Source: Actinobacteria bacterium 21-73-9 (lineage in GTDB: Bacteria > Actinomycetota > Acidimicrobiia > Acidimicrobiales > RAAP-2). Taken from it: a stretch of DNA of 36,663 nucleotides. Under the pieces are notes generated by a model. That model did not search any database. It saw nothing but the letters and a program-made list of their open reading frames with translations, and had not been told where the DNA came from. A program made the position numbers and the translations under genes. Of this stretch, positions 1 to 6,462 are shown one piece after another (position 1 is the first letter of the stretch; every line of letters starts with the position of its first letter). The stretch covers positions 1 to 36,663 of the forward strand of contig NCBE01000020.1 of assembly GCA_002255565.1 (NCBI GenBank), in the 5' to 3' direction.

Positions 1-40
1 CGGCGTCTAGAGCTGCCGCGACCAAACGCCCTGCACCTCC

Positions 41-92
41 CGCCCTACCGCCCTACCGCCCTACCGCCATACCGCCCTACCGCCCTACCGCC
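41..92. repeat. 8-bp tandem repeat (CGCCCTAC)n
   Basis: Six head-to-tail copies of CGCCCTAC are visible, the fourth reading CGCCATAC, followed by a partial CGCC. The array lies upstream of the AbiE-like operon and stops just before an AT-richer stretch. It is too short and uniform to be a CRISPR. It could be a slippage-prone microsatellite or part of a regulatory region; no function can be assigned. Confidence 0.9.
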
Positions 93-130
93 AAGAAAGA
101 CTCTCACCTAAACCTGAAATTGCCACTAAA

Positions 131-224
131 ATGAGAACCAGCAGTCATAGATGCTGTAATCATAGGGCATGTGTGCCTCTCATCGCTCATCACGCATGGT
201 AGTATAATGAGAACTATGAGAACC
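131..224 (+). promoter_or_regulatory. Promoter and possible operator of the AbiE-like operon
   Basis: A perfect TATAAT lies at 203-208, which would start transcription near 215-216, at or next to the ATG at 216, so the mRNA may be leaderless. The word ATGAGAAC occurs three times: 131-138, 207-214 and 216-223. The last two are 9 bp apart and overlap the -10 box and the start codon. AbiEi-type antitoxins are known to repress their own promoters by binding repeats, so these copies are candidate operator half-sites (inference). No convincing -35 box is seen. Confidence 0.5.
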
Positions 225-1184
225 ACCATGGCGATCGCCGAGAACATCGAAGATCCGTGGCGCACGGGCCTCGAGAGCGTCCCGACTGTCAGCCTCCTAC
301 TCCGAGCGCCGGCCTCGGCCCTGCTCGGCGAAGGTGTCGTGCAGTCCCTCGAAGTCCGACACATCACGGGCCGCGAGGCCCAGCACCTCGAAGAGTTGGC
401 TGAGCCGGCGACGAGTGCGCTGCTGCTCGTCGTGGAGGCCGTCCTCGACGACGCGAGCGCCGCGGGGCTCGAGGACCGCGGCATCGGCTACGTCGATGCC
501 GCCGGACGGGCCTGGGTGCCGGGTGCTCCGCGCTCGGCGTACGCTCGGCCGACGCGGCGGCGGGCGCGCACTTCCTCGATACGCGCCGCGCAGTTGATCG
601 CCGATCACCCGGACACGACGTGGACGGAGCCCAAGCTGGCCAAGCAGGCCCAGGTCTCCAGCGGCACGGCCCACAACCTCGTGCGTGATCTTCTGTCCTT
701 CAACCTCGTCGAGCGCACCGGAGAAGGCAGAGCGGGGGTGCACTCACGCGATACGCGGGGGCTGCGGCGCTGGCTCGTCTCTCAGGCGCGCCGCGAACAG
801 CCTCACATGGTGTCGTGCTACATCCCAGACGCTGAGGACCTGGCCGCCGAGGTTGACGGCGTCCCGCTCATCCGCAGCGGGGCCGAAGGAGCCCGACTAC
901 TGGGGGTGCCGGTGGTGTCCTCAATCCAGCGAGTACTGATCCGCGTCCCGGTCTCCTCAGGGCTGGAGGACCTTCCGGCTCGGCTCGGGGGGCTACGGAC
1001 CGCGGCGGGCGCCAACGTCGTCCTCGTGGAGGATCCGGAACGCTTCGCCGCGAACGACGCACGCCTGGTTCACAGCGTGTGGGTCGCCCCGCCGAGCCGC
1101 ATCGCGACCGATCTCACCTTGGAGCCGCGCGGCGACGCGGCGAGCTCGGTCTTCCTTGACCTGTGGGGCGAGGGAGTCCTATGA
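216..1184 (+). CDS. AbiEi-like antitoxin/transcriptional repressor of a type IV toxin-antitoxin system
   Basis: Protein of about 322 residues without membrane segments. The centre (about residues 110-185) has a winged-helix look: an Arg-rich lead, then 'EPKLAKQAQVSSGTAHNLV' and a wing. The C-terminal half is a mixed alpha/beta domain like that of long actinobacterial AbiEi-type proteins. The next gene encodes an AbiEii-like nucleotidyltransferase and overlaps it by 4 bp (ATGA), which is the usual antitoxin-toxin arrangement. In-frame ATGs lie at 207, 216 and 228; 216 is preferred because TATAAT at 203-208 puts the transcription start there. By family, the protein would repress its own operon and antagonise the toxin. 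The assignment rests on context plus the HTH, so the family call is moderately sure. Confidence 0.65.
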   Translation: MRTTMAIAENIEDPWRTGLESVPTVSLLLRAPASALLGEGVVQSLEVRHITGREAQHLEELAEPATSALLLVVEAVLDDASAAGLEDRGIGYVDAAGRAWVPGAPRSAYARPTRRRARTSSIRAAQLIADHPDTTWTEPKLAKQAQVSSGTAHNLVRDLLSFNLVERTGEGRAGVHSRDTRGLRRWLVSQARREQPHMVSCYIPDAEDLAAEVDGVPLIRSGAEGARLLGVPVVSSIQRVLIRVPVSSGLEDLPARLGGLRTAAGANVVLVEDPERFAANDARLVHSVWVAPPSRIATDLTLEPRGDAASSVFLDLWGEGVL

Positions 1185-2290
1185 CGCGCGACGAACGCCA
1201 CCCAGTCGATCCCATGGTGGAGGAGGCCGCCAGTCTCCTGTACCTGCTCGGGGGCATGGGTGCGAAGCACCTCGTACTCATCGGAGGCCTGGTGCCGCCC
1301 CTCCTCGTGGAGGAGCCCCGAGAGGCCCACGTCGGCACGTCGGATCTCGACATCTGCCTGTCGGTGGCGATCTCCCAGGGGGCGACCGCGGAGTACTACG
1401 AGTCCATCGAGGAGCTCATAGCTCCGTACTTCGAGCCGACAGTCGGAACCAGCTTCCGGTGGCGCAAGAAAGCCGGGGCTCCGGGGCTGCCGATCCTGGT
1501 CGACTTCTTCGCGCCACGCGGGGTGTCCACACCACAGGTCGACGGCACTCACGCTCTGAGTGATGACACCGCGGCCCACAACGCCGGGACCCGCCTGCGC
1601 CCGTTCGTGCTGGAGACTCAGGACCTGCTCGAGCTCGACGCGGTGGAGCGCAAGGTCGACATCCAGTTGCTCTACAAGCCCACTCCGACCCGGGCCACCG
1701 TGCGCTTTCGCCACTCGGGTCCCCTGGGCCTCCTCGTAGCGAAGGCCTTCGCACTCAACGGGCGCGATGACGACAAGGACGGGTATGACGTCGCCTGGTT
1801 CTGCCTCAACCTCAATCGTGACCCAGAGGAGGCCGTGCGCCAGATTGCTGAGCGCCCGACATTCAACCACCCGCTGGTGCCCGAGGCACTGGCGCTGTTG
1901 CGGCAGGCGTCTCGCCCCTCATCGGTTGTTCCGTATGCTTGCTTGACCTTCGACAAGCTTCGCAACCAGTGGGGCGCTCTAAATGAGTGCGGGTTCACCT
2001 CGGACCCCTGCTCCAGTGAATTCGAGACTGAGCGAGTCGGGCTCCGCAGAGATCGAGCGTGTCAGATGAATGCGTCTTCCACGCGCGCGTTTCGGAACTT
2101 CGACAATCCGAGCGTGATTGCCACGACCAGAAACCCCCCCGCAACAATCCAGAGCATGAGTCGGTACCCGATCGCGTCGCCAAGGAACCCGCCCGCCGGT
2201 GCTCCAATCACGATCATCGCTCGGTTGATCGAGCGCCTCGTTGCGTTCGTCCGGCCTTGTAGTGCGTCAGGTGTCAGCGCTTGCCAATAA
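1181..2290 (+). CDS. AbiEii-like nucleotidyltransferase toxin, C-terminus probably replaced
   Basis: The N-terminal 245 or so residues match the AbiEii/AbiGii nucleotidyltransferase family. There is a GG motif in 'LIGGLVPPLL', the metal-binding D-x-D in 'GTSDLDICL', and a later K...R...KDxYD motif around 'AKAFAL' and 'DKDGYDVAWF'. The ATG at 1181 overlaps the antitoxin stop (ATGA) and has GAGGGAG upstream, so it is preferred over a GTG at 1163. After about position 1915 the sequence no longer resembles the family, and from 2062 the frame runs antisense through the 3' end of the MFS gene to a stop at 2290. The native C-terminus therefore seems to have been lost at a junction around 1915-2060. 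Family enzymes transfer nucleotides to tRNA or another target; activity of this truncated form is uncertain. Confidence 0.6.
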   Translation: MTRDERHPVDPMVEEAASLLYLLGGMGAKHLVLIGGLVPPLLVEEPREAHVGTSDLDICLSVAISQGATAEYYESIEELIAPYFEPTVGTSFRWRKKAGAPGLPILVDFFAPRGVSTPQVDGTHALSDDTAAHNAGTRLRPFVLETQDLLELDAVERKVDIQLLYKPTPTRATVRFRHSGPLGLLVAKAFALNGRDDDKDGYDVAWFCLNLNRDPEEAVRQIAERPTFNHPLVPEALALLRQASRPSSVVPYACLTFDKLRNQWGALNECGFTSDPCSSEFETERVGLRRDRACQMNASSTRAFRNFDNPSVIATTRNPPATIQSMSRYPIASPRNPPAGAPITIIARLIERLVAFVRPCSASGVSACQ

Positions 2291-3375
2291 CCCATTTCGT
2301 TTGCGTTCTCCGCGCCCATTGACAAACCAAACAAGAGCTGCCCCGCGCCCAACACAACCCAGCCCGACAGCTGATGATGGCTGAGGGCCATTGACGCCCA
2401 CGAGGCCGCTGTCGCCACGCGGCAGGCTACGACTACTCGACCGCAACCGAAGCGCGCACCCAGTCGTGTCGCAGCGAGACTGCCCACCAGCGCGCCAACG
2501 CCACCCACCGACAGCACCACGCCATAACCAAAGGCGCTGACGCCGAGGGTCCGTAAGACGAAGAGGGGCAGAACCGTACCCGCTACCGCGTTGCAGAGGA
2601 ACCAGCCGTGGGTATTCAGAGCGAGCGGGCGAAGGGTGGCGTGCTTGTAGATCCATCGCAAGCCTTCGAGCGCCTCGCGCCGTACGCCTCGCAGAGACCC
2701 GGTTCGGCGCGGAGGTTCGGGGATCGGAATCCGCAGGATCAGCAAACCAGAAACGAGATAGCTCACCGCGTCAATCAGCACGGCCCAAGGAGCGGACAGA
2801 AGTGAAACGAGCCCACCACCGATTGCTGGACCGGACGTCTGTGCGACCGCACCACTCTGGTCAAGTCGGGCGTTGGCAGGGGTCAACTGGTTGGCTGGTA
2901 CAAGTCGCGGCAGAAAGGACTGAGAGGCGGCGTCGTTGAGAAGGGACATCGACCCGAATACCGCCATGAACAACATCAAGACCACCAGCGAAAGATGGTG
3001 AGCCACTGCGAGCACCGGCACAACGACAAGCAGAAGCCCGCGAACCAGATCCGTGACCGCCAGCAGCGGGCGACGACGAGAACGGTCGACTAGAACTCCC
3101 GCCACTAGGCCGAACAGTGGATAGGGAAGCCAGCGGGCGGCACCGACGAGCCCCACGCCGGCGGCACCTTTGTGGAGCGTGAACACGACAATGACCTGGA
3201 TGGCGATCGCGCTGACGTAAGTTCCGAAGTCCGAGACCGTGGAGGCCATCCAGAAGCGCACGAAGCCCGGACGGTTCCGCAGGCGCACCCTAGGGTCTTT
3301 CGCATCGGTCACGCCTGGGGCTCCTGTAGGTTCAGTGGACACGGTGGCCTGCACCGGGTCTTCTTTCCACCTCAT
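2062..3375 (-). CDS. MFS transporter, EntS/MFS_3-like exporter
   Basis: Membrane protein of 437 residues with about 12 hydrophobic segments. It has the MFS_3 pattern: an N-terminal 'FRNRPGFVRFWMASTVSDFG'-like start, a basic loop after TM2 containing 'VDRSRRRPLL', and a second-half loop beginning 'RLGARFG'. The family exports small molecules such as siderophores or drugs using the proton gradient; the substrate cannot be read from sequence. The first about 20 residues form a soluble leader. The gene is convergent with the toxin gene, whose reading frame overruns its last 229 bp. Its upstream side abuts a decayed IS3 element about 75 bp away, so it is probably cargo of the same accessory segment and may have lost its native promoter. 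Confidence 0.8.
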   Translation of the reverse strand: MRWKEDPVQATVSTEPTGAPGVTDAKDPRVRLRNRPGFVRFWMASTVSDFGTYVSAIAIQVIVVFTLHKGAAGVGLVGAARWLPYPLFGLVAGVLVDRSRRRPLLAVTDLVRGLLLVVVPVLAVAHHLSLVVLMLFMAVFGSMSLLNDAASQSFLPRLVPANQLTPANARLDQSGAVAQTSGPAIGGGLVSLLSAPWAVLIDAVSYLVSGLLILRIPIPEPPRRTGSLRGVRREALEGLRWIYKHATLRPLALNTHGWFLCNAVAGTVLPLFVLRTLGVSAFGYGVVLSVGGVGALVGSLAATRLGARFGCGRVVVACRVATAASWASMALSHHQLSGWVVLGAGQLLFGLSMGAENANEMGYWQALTPDALQGRTNATRRSINRAMIVIGAPAGGFLGDAIGYRLMLWIVAGGFLVVAITLGLSKFRNARVEDAFI

Positions 3376-3450
3376 CTATTGAATCCAGGCGGTCCGGCTG
3401 TTGGAGGATAACTGGAACTCGACCGGTGAGACGCAGTCGAGCGATGAGAG

Positions 3451-3810
3451 TCACCGCGAGCGAGTGTAGAAGGCTTCGATGAAGTCGGCTTTGGCGTCGG
3501 TGAGCTCGAGACGGGTGCGCCAGCTCTTGCGATCGCTCCATTCGGTCTGCGTGCTCGATAAGGAGCTCCCCATCATCGCGTTGTCGAACGCATCACTGAC
3601 CGAACTGAAAGAGGGCATGGGTGTCACCCGCGCACGCGCTCGGAGACCATGGGGTGAACCAAAGTCGGGAGTCTCCGCAGTCCGCGTCGGCGATGCCGCC
3701 GCGTCGAGCCGCGCGCTGATTGATGGCCGTGTCGAGGGCGCTCACCACGAGGTGGGACCTGGACCGAGTCGATGTCCCAGACCACGATGCGCTGGGTGAA
3801 ACGGTCCATC
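3451..3810 (-). pseudogene. IS3-family transposase (OrfB) remnant, 3' part
   Basis: Reading the minus strand, the last about 50 codons give 'VSDAFDNAMM', then 'DRKSWRTRLEL' and 'FIEAFYTRSR' before a stop at 3451-3453. This is the conserved end of IS3-family DDE transposases. Upstream pieces are in other frames: 'HLVVSALDTAINQR' and 'FTQRIVVWDID', which correspond to the RIVGW / LVxxAL region. At least two frameshifts separate these blocks. The catalytic Glu that normally follows DNAMM is Gly. The N-terminal half and OrfA are absent. This is a dead fragment, not a functional element. Confidence 0.75.
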
Positions 3811-4192
3811 GCACAACATCAGACGAGCTCGCTTTCACGGGCGAAGGGACGCTCTCCCCCTGCAGTGTGAAGGACGCCTTCTCCAACCGCATCGTCGGCT
3901 ACTGCGCGGGTTCGCGCATGCCGACGGCACTCGCCGTGAACGCCCGGGTCACGCCGTCGAGCGACGCGGACCTGGGGCAACGACGGTGCGCAGAGAGCGA
4001 GGATCCCAACGTCGAGCAGGTGGCGGCGTCGACGAGCAGCGTCGATCGGGCCTCGCGGGCTCGAAGGGCCACGTCGGCGCCGCGGACAAGGACGCGACCA
4101 TGGGGTCGTTCCACTCGCTGGGGCAGCACAACGTCCTCAGTCGTCGGCGCTGGGAATCCCGCGACGACGCGCACTTCGCCGCAGTCACCTAG
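3796..4192 (+). pseudogene. Second IS3-family transposase (OrfB) remnant, different subgroup
   Basis: The plus strand encodes 'GEGTLSPCSVKDAFSNRIVGY' (cut here at 20 or so residues) followed by 'SRMPTALAVNA', a signature of another IS3-family OrfB subgroup. After a frameshift, 'GSQRR' (from DRGSQFRS) and then 'GHVGAADKDATMGSFHSL' and 'VLSRRRWESRDD' lead to a stop at 4190-4192. The catalytic Glu of DNAAMES is Gly here too. The piece begins where the minus-strand remnant ends (about 3800), so the two broken transposases lie head to head with both N-terminal halves missing. Confidence 0.7.
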
Positions 4193-4550
4193 ATGGAGAG
4201 GACCCATCACCGCCGAAGCCGTCAGCGCGGCCGGCTCCCACCGATCAGGTGTCGGACCATCTCCACCGGTCGAGAAGGGGACCTCGAGCTGTCAACCCCT
4301 CTGGTCGACGAAACCGGGGGCCGCCCCGTCACCCGCTGAGGGCTCGACGGCACGGGACTCGTCTCCGTCGTCTCTCGCCCGCAGCGTAACGACGGGGTGG
4401 GAGCCGCGGCCCCGCTGCCCGGGTGTCTGCGCACGCCGGAAGCGTGCCTTGTGGCGGCACCCGCGCAGGGCGTCTTGGGCCGCACCGCCGCCGTTAAGGT
4501 GACCACACAGCACGGTCCGGGCCCCCGTGCAGTGGCGCTCGTGTCAGACA
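4193..4550. other. Non-coding or decayed stretch, no recognisable gene
   Basis: All frames here were considered; none shows a recognisable family, and the open frames are short and read like GC-rich noise. It separates the IS graveyard from the methyltransferase gene and may be further decayed mobile DNA. No RNA gene or clear repeat is seen. Confidence 0.5.
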
Positions 4551-4559
4551 GGGGGAGCG

Positions 4560-4610
4560 ATGACGACGGTGATCGCTCGTCGTCGACATATCGCGAGGTC
4601 CGCCTCGTGA
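4560..4610 (+). CDS. Possible 16-codon leader peptide upstream of the methyltransferase
   Basis: An ATG at 4560 preceded by a strong purine-rich site (AGGGGGAG, about 4550-4557) opens a 16-codon frame, MTTVIARRRHIARSAS. Its TGA at 4608-4610 overlaps the GTG start of the methyltransferase at 4607 (GTGA). The spacing and overlap suggest translational coupling. It could instead be the remains of a frameshifted N-terminus of the methyltransferase. No homology is claimed. Confidence 0.3.
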   Translation: MTTVIARRRHIARSAS

Positions 4611-5359
4611 GAGTGACGGCGAGGTCAACCCGGCACTACCGCGACTCGCCCAACGCGTTCGCCCGAGAGCTGTTTGCGCCCCTGCCGCCGCGATACGACG
4701 CACTCGCGACACTGTTGTCCTTCGGTCAGGACCCTCGCTGGCGAGCGGCCATGGTCGAACGCGTGGTTGCCGCCCGACCCGCCCTCATCCTCGACGTCGC
4801 CTGCGGTCCGGGTGCGGTGACCCGACGACTCGTGAGGGAGACATCGGCCCGAGTCGTCGGGCTCGACCTCAGCGAGCCGATGCTGCGCCAGGGCGCGGCC
4901 GTCATCGCGTCAGCGGGCCTCGGCGAACGCGTCGCCCTGGTCGTCGGTCGTGGTGAGCAGCTACCGTTCCCCGACGCGACGTTCGACGCGCTGACGTTCA
5001 CCTACCTCCTGCGCTACGTCGAGGATCCGGCCGCGACACTCGCGGAGCTCGCCCGCGTGGTCAAGCCGGGCGGTCCTGTCGCGAGCCTTGAGTTCGCCGT
5101 TCCCGAGCGACTCGGGTGGCGGCTCGCGTGGTGGGCCTACACCCGAGCGGCCCTTCCCACGGTCGGCTACGTCGTCGGCGGGCGAGCGTGGTGGAACGTC
5201 GGGCGATTCCTGGGCCCGAGCATCTCGGCGCACTACCGTCGCTATCCCGTTCCCTGGACCGTTCGGGCATGGCACAACGCCGGCATCATCGACGTGGAGG
5301 CTCGCCGGATGAGCCTCGGCGGCGGGCTCGTGATCTCGGGCATTCGATCGGACGACTAG
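4607..5359 (+). CDS. UbiE/MenG-like SAM-dependent C-methyltransferase
   Basis: About 250 residues. The class I methyltransferase motifs are clear: motif I 'ILDVACGPGAVTRRL', the acidic end of strand 2 'VVGLDLSEPML', 'GRGEQLPFPDATFDALTF' and 'ARVVKPGGPVASLEF'. The layout after motif I, including the 'LPTVGYVVGG' segment, resembles the UbiE/COQ5/MenG group that methylates the quinone ring in menaquinone or ubiquinone synthesis. The C-terminus ('GPSISAHYRRY', 'GGGLVISG') diverges from canonical MenG, so the substrate may be another prenylated or lipid compound. The start is taken at GTG 4607 (GAGG at 4594-4597, overlap with the small upstream frame); GTG 4613 is an alternative, and earlier in-frame starts would add about 70 non-homologous residues. 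It is coupled by a 1-bp overlap (TAGTG) to a UbiA-like membrane protein, which supports a prenyl/quinone-type pathway. Confidence 0.75.
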   Translation: MRVTARSTRHYRDSPNAFARELFAPLPPRYDALATLLSFGQDPRWRAAMVERVVAARPALILDVACGPGAVTRRLVRETSARVVGLDLSEPMLRQGAAVIASAGLGERVALVVGRGEQLPFPDATFDALTFTYLLRYVEDPAATLAELARVVKPGGPVASLEFAVPERLGWRLAWWAYTRAALPTVGYVVGGRAWWNVGRFLGPSISAHYRRYPVPWTVRAWHNAGIIDVEARRMSLGGGLVISGIRSDD

Positions 5360-6123
5360 TGGCCGCGCACACTCGCCCCATCCTCTCGACCCGAGGTCCC
5401 GCCTTCTACGCCGCGCCGAGGTTTCTGCAGTCGCGCCGGGCGCGCGAATGGTGGACGGTGCTGCACCCCCCGTACACGGCGCTGCACCTCTCTCTCGTGA
5501 CGATTGGTGCCTGCCTCAGCGCACCGACCAACGCGGTCAAGCTGGTCGCGACACTCGGCGCGTTCCTTCTCGCGGTCGGGGTGGGTGCGCACTCCCTCGA
5601 CGAGCTGAACGGGCGCCCACTCGCGACGACCATCCCCGGGTGGCAGCTCGTCGGCGCCTCGACCCTCGGCCTCGGCGGTGCCGTCGCCTTGGGCGTCGTG
5701 GGCATGATCGTGGTGAGCCCCTACCTCGCGGCCTTCATCGTGGTGGGATTCGGCGTTGCTCTCGCCTACAACCTGGAGCTGTTCGGTGGTCGTCTGCACA
5801 CCGGCACCGTCCTGGTCCTCAGCTGGGGTGCCTTCCCCGTGCTGACCGCGTACTTCGCCCAGCACGGGACCCTCAGCGCGGGCGCGGTCGGAGCCGCCAT
5901 TTTCGGTGCGCTGCTCACGCGGATCCAGCGACAGCTCTCCACCCCGGCGCGCGTGCTTCGACGCCGCACCCGGGCGCTCGACGGCACGATCGAGTACTTG
6001 GACGGGGAGTCGCGCCCCATCACGCGAGCGTCGCTGCTCGCGCCCCTCGAGGACGCGCTCCGGACCCTGTGCTGGGCCGGGCCCGTCCTGGCCCTCACCC
6101 TGGCCGCCGTGCGGTTCTCCTAG
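5359..6123 (+). CDS. UbiA-like multi-pass membrane protein (prenyltransferase superfamily, remote)
   Basis: 254 residues with about six to seven hydrophobic segments. The segment 'GAHSLDELNGRPLATTIP' resembles the first Asp-rich loop and following GRP-T-I of UbiA prenyltransferases, though the DxxxD motif is reduced to D-E. A later 'YNLELFGGRLHTGTVLVLSWGAFPVLTAYFAQ' region (abbreviated) resembles the UbiA segment ending in a P-x-x-x-x-Y helix. The second Asp-rich loop is not obvious. The GTG start at 5359 overlaps the methyltransferase stop. If it is a true UbiA homologue it would attach or accommodate a prenyl chain in the membrane, and the methyltransferase would act on the product; this is inference. 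It could also be a non-catalytic derivative of the fold. A strong GC palindrome follows the stop. Confidence 0.5.
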   Translation: MAAHTRPILSTRGPAFYAAPRFLQSRRAREWWTVLHPPYTALHLSLVTIGACLSAPTNAVKLVATLGAFLLAVGVGAHSLDELNGRPLATTIPGWQLVGASTLGLGGAVALGVVGMIVVSPYLAAFIVVGFGVALAYNLELFGGRLHTGTVLVLSWGAFPVLTAYFAQHGTLSAGAVGAAIFGALLTRIQRQLSTPARVLRRRTRALDGTIEYLDGESRPITRASLLAPLEDALRTLCWAGPVLALTLAAVRFS

Positions 6124-6127
6124 CCAC

Positions 6128-6157
6128 GGGCCCCCTGGCGCGATCGCGCCGGGCCCC
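6128..6157 (+). terminator. GC-rich hairpin after the methyltransferase/UbiA-like pair
   Basis: A perfect 14-bp palindrome, GGCGCGATCGCGCC (6137-6150), starts 14 bp after the stop codon and is flanked by GGGCC..GGGCCCC that extends the stem imperfectly. There is no T-run, so it would be a hairpin-only terminator or 3' stabiliser. The remaining 300 bp before the next gene (6158-6462) hold no recognisable gene. Confidence 0.45.
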
Positions 6158-6351
6158 ACTGCGCGGCGGGCGGCGCGGGGCCGCCGTGGTCCCGGTGGTC
6201 TCAGGTCTCCCCCGCGAGGCGGCGCCTCCCGCCTCTTCCAGCGAGCGGCCACCCGAGGAGTGCCCGAGCCGTCTCTGGCGTGCGGTGAGGTGGCGTGACG
6301 ACGCAGAGGGTCGCCGGCGGGGTCGACTCGCGTCTCAACGGGCACGCACCG

Positions 6352-6357
6352 TAGTCT
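6352..6357 (+). promoter_or_regulatory. Putative -10 box (TAGTCT) ahead of the MMPL gene
   Basis: TAGTCT matches the TAGNNT hexamer found before many genes of this window. The triplet TAG also interrupts the reading frame of the MMPL gene at this point, so the transporter frame is open only from 6355 onward. Confidence 0.35.
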
Positions 6358-6462
6358 GAGCGCGACTCTTCCCGCGGAGCCACCGCGCGCACCCCCTCAC
6401 CCGGCGGGACCCGCAGCGCCGTCGCCGTCCTCGTCCTCTTCGTCCTCGTCGTCGGTGGGGTC

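Noticed and set aside
41-92. CRISPR array
   Set aside because: The unit is 8 bp with no spacers and no cas genes nearby.
4397-4606. Extended N-terminus of the methyltransferase starting at 4397
   Set aside because: The extra about 70 residues show no family similarity and would run into the region of decayed mobile DNA; the GTG at 4607 fits the family start better.
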